64,000 bases of DNA from JAUWGC01 sp963753055. GTDB lineage: Bacteria; Bacteroidota; Bacteroidia; Bacteroidales; B18-G4. The stretch covers positions 806,001 through 870,000 of the forward strand of contig CAVWAP010000001.1 in the NCBI GenBank assembly GCA_963753055.1. The letters are read 5' to 3'. A model generated the notes under the pieces. It was given only the letters and a program-made list of their open reading frames with translations. It was not told the DNA's origin and searched no databases. Position 1 is the first letter of the stretch. Each line of letters opens with the position of its first letter. Positions 56,307 through 64,000 of the stretch are shown in pieces. The translations under genes and the position numbers were made by a program.

Positions 56307-57173
56307 ATGATGCAAGTAATTGTAGATAGATATGCTGGTTTATGTCCGGGCGTTGTCAGGGCAGTCACCATTGCAGGGAAATACCTCCAAACAGGAGAGC
56401 AATTGTACTGTTTGGGTGAGATTGTTCATAATGAAATGGAAGTAGAGAGATTGGAAAAGCTGGGAATGAGGACGATAACTTATGACGAATTCAGGGAATT
56501 GAAAAATACAAGGGTGCTGCTTCGTTCACATGGTGAGCCTCCCAAAACATATAAGATCGCCAAAAAGAACAATATTACCCTTATTGATGCTACCTGTGGA
56601 ATCGTAATGAAGCTGCAGAAGAAGGTCAGAAAAGCTGGTGAAAAAGGAAAAAAAGATAATGGCCAGGTTGTTATTTACGGTAAGTCAGAACATCCTGAAG
56701 TAGTCAGCCTGAAAGGTCAAACCGGTAATGATGCGCTTGTCATTGAACAGGAAAAGGACCTGGAACAAATTGATTACAGTAAGCCGGTAAGGTTGTTTTC
56801 TCAGACAACCATGCAAACGGAGAAGTTTTTACAGGTTGAACAGGCAATTGCAAGGGAGATGAAGGATCATCAGAATGATGAACTTGAATCCACTAATTCT
56901 ATTTGCAAACAGGTATCAAAGCGAGTCCCAAGGCTTAAGGAATTTGCCGCTGAGCATGATGTGATCCTTTTTATAAGTGGTAAAAACAGCTCAAACGGTA
57001 AATTTCTTTACAGCATAAGCAAATCAGTAAATGAAAACACTTATTTTGTATCTGGGAAAAGTGAACTTCAAGCCAACTGGTTTAAGGATGTTGATACCGT
57101 AGGTGTTACCGGTGCAACTTCTACGCCTGATTGGTTATTGGAGCAAGTTGCCGGTGAACTGAAAAGATATTAA
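56307..57173 (+). CDS. ispH: 4-hydroxy-3-methylbut-2-enyl diphosphate reductase
   Basis: 288 aa iron-sulfur enzyme, the last step of the MEP isoprenoid route. The cluster ligands are Cys13 (GLCPGV), Cys97 (DATCG) and Cys200 (NSICKQV), and the substrate histidines His41, His75 and His129 are present. It makes IPP and DMAPP. recF starts 2 bp after it. Confidence 0.96.
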   Translation: MMQVIVDRYAGLCPGVVRAVTIAGKYLQTGEQLYCLGEIVHNEMEVERLEKLGMRTITYDEFRELKNTRVLLRSHGEPPKTYKIAKKNNITLIDATCGIVMKLQKKVRKAGEKGKKDNGQVVIYGKSEHPEVVSLKGQTGNDALVIEQEKDLEQIDYSKPVRLFSQTTMQTEKFLQVEQAIAREMKDHQNDELESTNSICKQVSKRVPRLKEFAAEHDVILFISGKNSSNGKFLYSISKSVNENTYFVSGKSELQANWFKDVDTVGVTGATSTPDWLLEQVAGELKRY

Positions 57174-57175
57174 AC

Positions 57176-58300
57176 ATGTTCTTACAGAAACTAAATCTGA
57201 GTAATTTCAAGAACTATCCCGAGGTTGAGCTGCAAATGTCACCCAAGATAAACTGCTTTATCGGCAATAATGGTGTTGGCAAAACCAATATCCTGGATGC
57301 CATCCACTATCTTTCATTCTGCAAGAGTTATTTCAATTCGGTCGACAGCCAGAACATCAGGCACAATGAACCATTCTTTGCCATTCATGGTATCTACCAG
57401 AAGAACGGGGATAAGACTGATAAGATCAGTTGCATCCAGAAAGTGAGCCATAAAAAACAATTTCGGCTTAATAAAAAGGATTACGATCGACTGGCGGATC
57501 ATATTGGATTATATCCTCTTGTGATGATATCACCTTATGATCGCGACCTGATCAATGAGGGCAGCGAGATCCGGAGGAAGTTCCTTGACGCCGTCATTTC
57601 ACAGTTTGACAAGAACTACCTGAATGACCTGATCAACTACAACAGGGCATTGACCCAGAGGAATTCATTGTTGCGGCAGTTTTCCGAGAATAATTTCTTT
57701 GATCCTGAGCTTCTTGATGTTTGGAATAAGCAGATGCAACCGCTGGGAGAGCAGATCTACCAGAAGCGCTCAACTTTTATTAAGGACTTCATTCCCATCT
57801 TCCAGGATTATTTTGATTTCATTTCAGGGAGCAGGGAGAAAGTGTCTGTCAGCTACACTTCTCACCTGGATGACATGGATTATGATGCATTATTTTCAAA
57901 CAGCCTTAATAAGGACAGAATACTGAGGTACACCACTGCTGGTATACATAAGGATGATCTTGAATTCAGGATTTTTGATTATCCAATCAAAAAGTTTGGT
58001 TCACAGGGACAGCAAAAGTCCTTTGTAATAGCTATCAAGCTCGCGCAGTTTGAATACACCAAGAATATCAAAGGCTTCAAGCCCATTTTACTTTTTGATG
58101 ATATCTTTGATAAGCTGGACGATACACGGGTGGAACAGCTGATAGCACTTGTCAGTAAGAACAGTTTTGGACAGGTTTTCATTACTGATACCCAGCGCCA
58201 TCGAATAGAACATATCTTTCATTCAGTTGATATCGATCATAAAATATTTGAGATCAGGGATGATAATGCTTTTGAAATTCCCAACGGAAAAGAATCATGA
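57176..58300 (+). CDS. recF: DNA replication and repair protein RecF
   Basis: 374 aa SMC-like ATPase. Walker A GNNGVGKT is at 30-37, the signature stretch FGSQGQQKSFVIAIKLAQ near the C-terminus, then Walker B ILLFDDIFDKLDD. It loads RecA at gaps together with RecO and RecR. Its stop overlaps the next start (ATGA). Confidence 0.95.
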   Translation: MFLQKLNLSNFKNYPEVELQMSPKINCFIGNNGVGKTNILDAIHYLSFCKSYFNSVDSQNIRHNEPFFAIHGIYQKNGDKTDKISCIQKVSHKKQFRLNKKDYDRLADHIGLYPLVMISPYDRDLINEGSEIRRKFLDAVISQFDKNYLNDLINYNRALTQRNSLLRQFSENNFFDPELLDVWNKQMQPLGEQIYQKRSTFIKDFIPIFQDYFDFISGSREKVSVSYTSHLDDMDYDALFSNSLNKDRILRYTTAGIHKDDLEFRIFDYPIKKFGSQGQQKSFVIAIKLAQFEYTKNIKGFKPILLFDDIFDKLDDTRVEQLIALVSKNSFGQVFITDTQRHRIEHIFHSVDIDHKIFEIRDDNAFEIPNGKES

Positions 58301-58587
58301 GACGATCCAACGATCAGAAATTAGGTGAAGTGATCCAGGAGCTACTGAAGCTTTACCAGCTTGAGGACAAGCTCGATGAGGTCAAGTTGATGCATTCCTG
58401 GCAGGAGGTTGTAGGTGAGATGATTGCAAATCATACCAAGGACCTTTATATCCGCCGCAACACCCTCTTTGTCATTCTGGACTCCCCGGCATTAAAGAAT
58501 GAGCTGTCCTATTCCAAGACCCAGATCAAGGAGTCTTTAAACGAAGCAGTAGGCAGGGATGTTATTGAGGAGGTAGTGTTTCGATAA
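58297..58587 (+). CDS. DUF721/DciA-like protein
   Basis: 96 aa. The pattern MHSWQEVVGEMIANHTKDLY then IRRNTLFVILDSPALKNELS is that of the DUF721/DciA domain, associated with the DnaB-type helicase or with RecF in Bacteroidota. It overlaps recF by 4 bp, a conserved pairing. Function here is inferred. Confidence 0.85.
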   Translation: MRRSNDQKLGEVIQELLKLYQLEDKLDEVKLMHSWQEVVGEMIANHTKDLYIRRNTLFVILDSPALKNELSYSKTQIKESLNEAVGRDVIEEVVFR

Positions 58588-58591
58588 TAAG

Positions 58592-58652
58592 TTGACACTT
58601 GACAATTGACAGTTGACACAATGAAATGTAGAATGTAGAATGGGCAATGAAA
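58592..58652. repeat. Heptanucleotide tandem array, unit TTGACAN then AATGNNN
   Basis: Four units TTGACAC, TTGACAA, TTGACAG, TTGACAC (58592-58619), then AATGTAG twice, AATGGGC and AATGAAA in 7-bp register (58625-58652). It lies between the convergent dciA-like and FAH genes. Confidence 0.85.
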
Positions 58653-58667
58653 ACTCCCGTTCACCGG

Positions 58668-59282
58668 TTATTTCACATTAAAAGCCAGCAATTTTTTCCC
58701 CTCCAAATACGCTTCCAGCCGATCCCCAACACTGACCTTTCCCACTCCCGCCGGCGTGCCGGTAAACAAAAGATCCCCCATGCGTAAAGTCATAAACTTT
58801 GATACGTAAGCTATTAACTGATCGAAGTTGAATATCATATCCCGTGTTGTACCTTCCTGAACAGTCTTGCCATTGAGGTCTAAATGGAATTTGATATCAT
58901 TCAGGTCATTGAATGCTGATTTTGGGATGAACTCATCACTGATGGGTGCTGAAAAGTCAAAGCCCTTGGCAATCTCCCAGGGAAGCCCTTTCTCTTTGCA
59001 TTTCTGCTGAAGGTCGCGTGCTGTAAAATCAATTCCCAGTCCGATTTCATCGTAATAAGTATGAGCGTGCTTTTCCTGTACATTCTTTCCAACCTTACTT
59101 ATCCTCAGCACTATCTCAGTTTCATAATGGATATCCTCGGAAAAAAATGGATGGAAAAAAGGCCTGTTTTTGATCAGTAATGCTGTATCTGGCTTTAAAA
59201 AAAAGACCGGCTCTTTCGGTACCGGGTTCTTCAGCTCTTTGGCATGTTCAATATAATTTCTTCCTATGCAAATGATCTTCAT
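58668..59282 (-). CDS. Fumarylacetoacetate hydrolase family protein
   Basis: 204 aa. It shows the C-terminal FAH-like fold: KIICIGRNYIEHAKEL, HYETEIVLRI, GIDFTARDLQ, and GDLLFTGTPAGVG, with metal-binding Glu/Asp positions. Members are often acylpyruvate or oxaloacetate/hydratase-type enzymes; the substrate is not set. Last gene of the run from the E2 gene. Confidence 0.9.
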   Translation of the reverse strand: MKIICIGRNYIEHAKELKNPVPKEPVFFLKPDTALLIKNRPFFHPFFSEDIHYETEIVLRISKVGKNVQEKHAHTYYDEIGLGIDFTARDLQQKCKEKGLPWEIAKGFDFSAPISDEFIPKSAFNDLNDIKFHLDLNGKTVQEGTTRDMIFNFDQLIAYVSKFMTLRMGDLLFTGTPAGVGKVSVGDRLEAYLEGKKLLAFNVK

Positions 59283-59293
59283 AACAATCGGTT

Positions 59294-59971
59294 TTATTCA
59301 CATAATGACTCCTGTGCTATCCAAAGGGTACTTATTTCGTAAGCGTATTTCATATAACGGACATAGGGGTCTTCCTGAAATATTGCTTCTGCCCGTTTTC
59401 TGTTGCCTGTGCTGTAAATTAATACCTTGCCAATTTCTTCACCAAGCGAGCCCTGCAGCAGTACACCTATAGAATCAGGCATGCTCTGAACATAATCCAT
59501 ATGCTCTGCTTCCAGCTTTTTCGGCTTGATGATCTCTTTCATATCATAAGGGAAAGGGGATAAGCGTAAAAACTGGTACTCCTTCATTGTGTATCCACTC
59601 CCAACTTTACAAATATTACCGTATTCAATGTGAAAAGGAAAGACTTCAGGAATAAATCGATCCATCTGTATAGCCGGATCAGATGCCAGAAAGTGGTGCG
59701 CTTCTTCAATGCTATCAGCCAATAATACAAGTATTCCGCCTTTCTCATGAAAGGGGCCGGAGGCAAGCAGGTGACCTGCCTTATGAAGGCTGTCCATGTT
59801 ATTGAGATGATCCCTGAGGATCTTCTGGACATGCACCTCGTCCAGTACCGGCGCATCCGCATTTGGATTCAGGAATACAAAAAATTGCTGTTTTCCCTCC
59901 TGCGACTGGACACTTAAAGTAGCTCCAATGAAGGCGGTTAAAAAAAATATTTTAACGATGAATTTGTGCAT
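59294..59971 (-). CDS. Secreted protein with two YciI-like domains
   Basis: 225 aa with a signal peptide (SVQSQEG). The first mature domain reads QQFFVFLNPNAD, HLLASGPFHEKGGILVL and ASDPAIQMDRF, clearly YciI-like; the second repeats a weaker version after residue 125 (YQFLRLSPFP, AEAIFQEDPYV). YciI proteins have a ferredoxin-like fold and are usually cytoplasmic, so the export is unusual. Function unknown. Confidence 0.82.
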   Translation of the reverse strand: MHKFIVKIFFLTAFIGATLSVQSQEGKQQFFVFLNPNADAPVLDEVHVQKILRDHLNNMDSLHKAGHLLASGPFHEKGGILVLLADSIEEAHHFLASDPAIQMDRFIPEVFPFHIEYGNICKVGSGYTMKEYQFLRLSPFPYDMKEIIKPKKLEAEHMDYVQSMPDSIGVLLQGSLGEEIGKVLIYSTGNRKRAEAIFQEDPYVRYMKYAYEISTLWIAQESLCE

Positions 59972-59983
59972 AAATCGTTTGGA

Positions 59984-60808
59984 TTAACCAAAATCGATGG
60001 AGCCCTGGGCAAAGTCCCTTAACTTTATGCCTGTGATGATCTTCTTAGTGTAAAGAGGAAACTCAGCCTTCATCATCCAGTCGTAATACTGGGGCTCTGA
60101 CTTAAAAACTTCCGCAACAGACTTGCCTTTATACTTGCCGAAATTGAACACTTCCACACCCTTGTCATTATATACAATATGCCCGACCATATCAACAAAA
60201 TGGCTCTGGTAGCTGAAATCATGCAAAGCTTTAACATTGTTGATTATAGGCTTGGATGTTTTACCATCCTTATCAGAATATTCCGCACCATCGTACATGT
60301 CCAGTTGAGATTTTAAAACCTCATAAGTTGCTTTGGTGTCAGCTTCAGCTTTATGGGCATCAGTAAGTTCTTTCCCGCAGTAAAACTTATAGGCTGCTTT
60401 CAGGGTTCTTGGTTCCATCTTATGAAATATATTCTGAACATCAACAAGATACCTGTTCTTGAGCTCGAAATTTATATCTGCACGAAGGAACTCTTCAATC
60501 AGCAGTGGCACATCAAATTTGTTGGAATTATATCCTCCCAGGTCGCAATCCAGAAGGAACTGATACAGCTCTTTGCCAAGTTGGGCGAAGGTGGGTTTAT
60601 CTTTAACATCTTCATCCTTGATCCCATGTATAGCAGTAGATTCAGGCGGAATGGGGATGGTTGGGTTGACAAGATGAGTCAGGATTACTTCTTTCCCATC
60701 AGGGAAGATCTTAATAATGCTGATCTCAATAATCCTGTCGCTTGCAATCCTGACACCTGTTGTTTCAAGGTCCAGCATCGCCAGTGGTCGTGTGAGGTTA
60801 AGTTCCAT
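59984..60808 (-). CDS. DEDDh 3'-5' exonuclease (DnaQ/epsilon-like)
   Basis: 274 aa. Exo I is LDLETTG (Asp13, Glu15), Exo II GGYNSNKFDVPLL and Exo III AHKAEADTKA. A C-terminal region (FNFGKYKGKSVAEV and ILW-like YYDWM) resembles the small domain of Bacteroidota epsilon-like exonucleases. It is not part of a pol III gene here. It lies between the E2 and YciI-like genes. Confidence 0.92.
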   Translation of the reverse strand: MELNLTRPLAMLDLETTGVRIASDRIIEISIIKIFPDGKEVILTHLVNPTIPIPPESTAIHGIKDEDVKDKPTFAQLGKELYQFLLDCDLGGYNSNKFDVPLLIEEFLRADINFELKNRYLVDVQNIFHKMEPRTLKAAYKFYCGKELTDAHKAEADTKATYEVLKSQLDMYDGAEYSDKDGKTSKPIINNVKALHDFSYQSHFVDMVGHIVYNDKGVEVFNFGKYKGKSVAEVFKSEPQYYDWMMKAEFPLYTKKIITGIKLRDFAQGSIDFG

Positions 60809-60827
60809 AGGAATGTTTTAAATCGGG

Positions 60828-62105
60828 TCAGATGCTTTTATTGGTATCGAAATTTTCAAGTATTTCCTGAAGGCGCTTGAGGTACATGCCACCAAGTGCG
60901 CCATCAACGATCCTGTGATCATATGCCAGTGAAAAGATCATGATATGACGTATACCGATCATGTCGCCCTGGGGTGTTTCGATCACAACCGGCTTCTTGC
61001 GAATGGCACCTATACCTAATATTGCTACCTGCGGCTGATTTATTATTGGTGTGCCGGTGATGCTGTCGAATGAACCAAAGTTGGTAACTGTGAAGGTTCC
61101 TCCTGCAATCTCATCTGGAAGCAGTTTGTTAGCCCTCGCCCTGCTGGCCAGGTCATTTACATCCTTGGTGATGCCCAGCAAGCTCTTTTCATCTGCATTC
61201 CTGATAACAGGTACGATCAAGTTGCCATTGGGCAGGGCTGTCGCCATCCCAATATTAACTTGCTTGCGGACAATAATATTATTACCATCAACAGAGGCGT
61301 TGATCCTTGGAAAATCTCTGATAGCTCTCGCTGCAGCATCTATGAAGATAGGAGTGTAAGTGATCTTTTCTCCTTCCCTTTTTAAGAATTCATCTTTAAC
61401 CTTATTTCTCCAATTTACAATATTGGTTACATCCACATCAATGAATGATGTAACATGAGGAGATACTTGCTTGGACATGACCATATGATCAGCAATCAGC
61501 TTACGCATCCTGTCGAATTCAATTATCTCGTCACCTGCTTCAGTAATTACTTTAGGAGCTTCGACAGTAACTTTGGCGGGAGATGTACCCGCTGCAGGAG
61601 TGGCCTTCCTGTTTTTTAAATAATCCAGCATATCCTGCTTGGTAACCCTGCCGTCCTTGCCTGTGCCTGGAACCTTATCAAGTTCCTCAACAGATATGCC
61701 TTCCTTTTTGGCTATGTTCTTAACCAGGGGAGAATAAAACCTTTCTGAGGATTTAAAATCAGCAGGCTTGTCTCCTTTAGATTCTGGCTTTGTTTCTTTT
61801 GTTGCTGCTGCTTTATCAGGAACAGGAGCGGCATCCTTAGTTACAGGAGCAACAGGTACTGCTGCATCCGTTTCGATAATGGCTATCACCTTACCAACTT
61901 CAACAATATCACCTTCATTGTAAAGCAACTCGACCATTGTTCCTTCAACCGGTGAAGGAATTTCTGAATCAACCTTATCAGTGGCAATATCAACAAGAGC
62001 ATCGTCCTCCTCAACAGGGTCTCCCACAACCTTGAGCCACTTGGTAATGGTTGCTTCAATGATGCTTTCGCCCATCTTGGGCATAACAATCTCGAATTTA
62101 GCCAT
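60828..62105 (-). CDS. 2-oxo acid dehydrogenase E2, dihydrolipoyl acyltransferase
   Basis: 425 aa with domains in the standard order: a lipoyl domain (Lys44 in IATDKVDSEIP), an Ala/Pro/Lys-rich linker, an E1/E3-binding domain (FYSPLVKNIAKKEGI, about 127-170), and the catalytic domain with AYDHRIVDGALGG near the end. It transfers acyl groups to CoA. No E1 or E3 gene is beside it, so the acid (pyruvate, 2-oxoglutarate or branched-chain) is not determined. First gene of a minus-strand run with exonuclease, YciI-like and FAH genes. Confidence 0.94.
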   Translation of the reverse strand: MAKFEIVMPKMGESIIEATITKWLKVVGDPVEEDDALVDIATDKVDSEIPSPVEGTMVELLYNEGDIVEVGKVIAIIETDAAVPVAPVTKDAAPVPDKAAATKETKPESKGDKPADFKSSERFYSPLVKNIAKKEGISVEELDKVPGTGKDGRVTKQDMLDYLKNRKATPAAGTSPAKVTVEAPKVITEAGDEIIEFDRMRKLIADHMVMSKQVSPHVTSFIDVDVTNIVNWRNKVKDEFLKREGEKITYTPIFIDAAARAIRDFPRINASVDGNNIIVRKQVNIGMATALPNGNLIVPVIRNADEKSLLGITKDVNDLASRARANKLLPDEIAGGTFTVTNFGSFDSITGTPIINQPQVAILGIGAIRKKPVVIETPQGDMIGIRHIMIFSLAYDHRIVDGALGGMYLKRLQEILENFDTNKSI

Positions 62106-62205
62106 ATATCTTTGGTTTAAGCTTAAATACTATATACAAATAATAATTCAATATGTTCAATTGCTGAATGGTTGAGATAATGAATTATTTGCCTTTAATC
62201 GGGTG

Positions 62206-62213
62206 CAAAAATA
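62206..62213 (-). promoter_or_regulatory. -7 promoter element for the E2 operon
   Basis: TATTTTTG on the minus strand matches TAnnTTTG, about 100 bp before the E2 ATG. It lies in the 147-bp gap after the GT2 fusion gene. Confidence 0.45.
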
Positions 62214-62252
62214 CGGAATATTTTTAAGTCTGGAATCCTTCTAAACAGATAA

Positions 62253-64000
62253 TTACGGTGTCCGGCCAAGATTTTTAATACCCCTGAACATGATGTTGAT
62301 ATCGGTTGTAAACTTATAATCCCTTGCATAAACCAAATTTAACCAGGAAGCAGTCTCGATGGAGATCGACCTCTTTGGAAAGGCATCACCGGGATTTAGA
62401 ATTCCGGATTTGGTGCCGGGTAAGTGTGAATTATTGGTTTCTGCTGATTCAAAATAACCCACCCAGGAATGCTTGCCAAAAAATACTGTGACTATATTTC
62501 TGAATAAACCAGCAGGTTTCTTGACCAGGAAGATCATAACTGGTGAAACAATGAGGATGATCAGGGCAGTTACGATGTCAAGGAATCGCTTATTCCTTTT
62601 ATTCCTGCGGTCAGCTATGGAGTTAATATCTACCGTGTAAAACTCCCCGGATGTATTGATGGAATTGCTTCCTATAATCGCATGGCTGTCCTCTGGAGCA
62701 ATCTTAAAATCCACATGGGCATCCTGGAGCTCAGACATCTTGTCAATGATTACCTGGTGTGATAAATCCTTGGAACAAAATATTACTTCGCTGATCTTAT
62801 AAATAAAGATGATATCCTTTATCTGATTAATAGATCCGATAAATCCATCATTTTTGCTTCGTTGCTCCCCTGCATTAACCAGTCCGATAAAGGATGCAGA
62901 GGCGTATGTGTTTTGTAACAATGCAGCAACACGATTGGCTTCTTCTTTACCACCAATGATGATGAAGCGTTTGTTCTTTTGTGTGCTGATATTTACAATC
63001 TTGAATTTCAGTAAATGCAGTAGCAGCCTGATCCCTGTCAGAGAAATAAGCCCCCAGGTAGCACCAAGAATGATGATAGCCCTGGAGAATCGGTATGACT
63101 CACTCAATAGGGCATAGGCAACCAGGATTATCATTGTCCCGATAAATATCCCCTGCAATATCTTAAGCAGTCGTATGGGGCGATCATAACCACCACTGAA
63201 ATAAACTGATATCAGCCAGATGAAAATATAGATAGGAACAACAATTGTAATGAATTCAACCGGATAGTGACCGCCATCGGGAAAAATAACTTGCTTTTCC
63301 CAATACTCCTGGATGAAATAGATACCGGCATAAAGAAGAAGGATATCCAGGATTGGAAGGAAAGCGCGAGACAAGAAACGGCTGACGATAGCCATGGTTG
63401 CACGCAAATAAATAGCAACGTTGATCAGGATCGAAAACATTTTTGCGTTCTTCTTTGAAAAATGCTTTTTGGCGAAGATCACCATGGCATTATAAAAGAC
63501 GAATACATAGTTAATGCTGCTTTTCTTGGTGCTTTCACCTTTGTAGTGGATAATTCTCGTTTTAGGGAAGTAATAATTCTTGTAGCCAGCCTTGGTGATT
63601 CGGTAGCTCAGGTCAATATCTTCACCATACATGAAGAAGGTTTCATCCAACAATCCTATCTCATCAAGTACAGATTTCCTGAGCAGCATAAATGCTCCTG
63701 AAAGTACATCTACTTCATGGATCTGATCTTTATCAAGGTAGCCGAGGTGATACTTCCCGAATGTCTTGGATTTTGGAAAAAGCCTGGCAAGCCCGGATAT
63801 CTTGTAGAATGCCACATTTGGCCTTGGCAGCCCTCTTTTGGATTCCGGAAGGAAATTCCCTTTCCCGTCGATCATTTTTACACCCAGTCCTCCAGCATCC
63901 GGATGCTCATCCATGAAGGCGATGATTTTCTTGAAGGTATCGTCTTCAACAACCGTATCGGGGTTAAGGAGCAAAATGTATTTACCATTGGCTTTTTGAA
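62253..64000 (-). CDS. GT2 glycosyltransferase fused to a degenerate sugar-phosphate-transferase-like region (5' end outside window)
   Basis: The frame is open to the window edge, so the start is missing. The first part is a family 2 transferase (LLNPDTVV, SGAFMLLRKS, MYGEDIDLSYRITKAGY, the rhamnosyltransferase-like type). Then come about five hydrophobic segments, a Rossmann-like region (FIIIGGKEEANRVAALL), and the start of a PglC/WbaP-type transferase (NKRFLDIVTALIILIVSPV). The usual catalytic stretch after this (FRQxRxG, KFRTM, and the Asp-Glu pair) is not recognisable. It may act in capsule or O-antigen synthesis, with the second half serving as anchor or regulator. Confidence 0.8.
   Translation of the reverse strand, partial: QKANGKYILLLNPDTVVEDDTFKKIIAFMDEHPDAGGLGVKMIDGKGNFLPESKRGLPRPNVAFYKISGLARLFPKSKTFGKYHLGYLDKDQIHEVDVLSGAFMLLRKSVLDEIGLLDETFFMYGEDIDLSYRITKAGYKNYYFPKTRIIHYKGESTKKSSINYVFVFYNAMVIFAKKHFSKKNAKMFSILINVAIYLRATMAIVSRFLSRAFLPILDILLLYAGIYFIQEYWEKQVIFPDGGHYPVEFITIVVPIYIFIWLISVYFSGGYDRPIRLLKILQGIFIGTMIILVAYALLSESYRFSRAIIILGATWGLISLTGIRLLLHLLKFKIVNISTQKNKRFIIIGGKEEANRVAALLQNTYASASFIGLVNAGEQRSKNDGFIGSINQIKDIIFIYKISEVIFCSKDLSHQVIIDKMSELQDAHVDFKIAPEDSHAIIGSNSINTSGEFYTVDINSIADRRNKRNKRFLDIVTALIILIVSPVMIFLVKKPAGLFRNIVTVFFGKHSWVGYFESAETNNSHLPGTKSGILNPGDAFPKRSISIETASWLNLVYARDYKFTTDINIMFRGIKNLGRTP

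Overview
The window reads as ordinary chromosome of a member of the Bacteroidota, probably an uncultured Bacteroidia lineage. Supporting signs are the type IX secretion protein PorQ, several Bacteroidota families (DUF4412, DUF5683, DUF3276/PUR-like, head GIN/DUF2807), the ribosomal protein Thx, the long form of NusB, the parA-parB-DUF5683-dapB block with lepB behind it, and many promoters with the Bacteroidota -7 element TAnnTTTG in place of a sigma70 -10 box. Nearly all of the window is coding and no gap exceeds 300 bp. I saw no tRNA, rRNA, CRISPR array, insertion sequence or prophage.

Layout. 1-8.6 kb: 3' end of a membrane pyrophosphatase (hppA), gcvP, then a minus-strand run of an SDR dehydrogenase, a rhomboid protease, a membrane protein of unknown function and a GH3/beta-lactamase fusion. 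8.7-12.5 kb: a plus-strand run with a transketolase split into two genes, a von Willebrand A protein between the halves, and aroK. 12.4-17.4 kb: rlmD, nnr and parE. 17.5-23.5 kb: a flavodoxin-ferredoxin protein and a small surface-glycan group (GT-C transferase, methyltransferase, flippase, GT4). 23.5-26.5 kb: a PnuC transport/kinase operon and an ECF sigma/anti-sigma/periplasmic protein operon. 26.5-35.5 kb: lolA, ftsK, a DUF4412 protein, lepB, dapB, a DUF5683 protein, parB, parA and a PUR-like protein. 35.6-38.4 kb: citrate lyase with an acyl-carrier-lyase fusion (citDE) followed by citF. 39.5-42.8 kb: murL-murD2, an alternative route for placing D-glutamate in peptidoglycan, then thx. 42.8-50.4 kb: housekeeping genes (trmH, a TPR protein, fmt, hup, mpg, recQ, nusB). 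50.4-62.1 kb: a propeller-transglutaminase fusion, acn, porQ, ispH, recF, a dciA-like gene, an FAH hydrolase, a YciI-like secreted protein, a DEDDh exonuclease and a 2-oxoacid dehydrogenase E2. From 62.2 kb to the end: a GT2 glycosyltransferase joined to a degenerate sugar-phosphate-transferase-like region, cut by the window edge.

The most unusual signal is a set of short tandem arrays that all have a 7-bp unit but different unit sequences (about 8583, 15456, 35633, 42484, 54301, 58592). Several begin exactly at a stop codon. One lies inside the 3' part of thx; because 7 is not a multiple of 3, changes in unit number there shift the frame, and the original Lys/Glu-rich tail appears to be out of frame. 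Other points worth a second look are murL-murD2, the CitD-CitE fusion, the interrupted transketolase operon, a promoter nested in a terminator at 24.9 kb, a frameshifted outer-membrane barrel gene at 46.5 kb, and the GT2/sugar-transferase fusion at the right edge.
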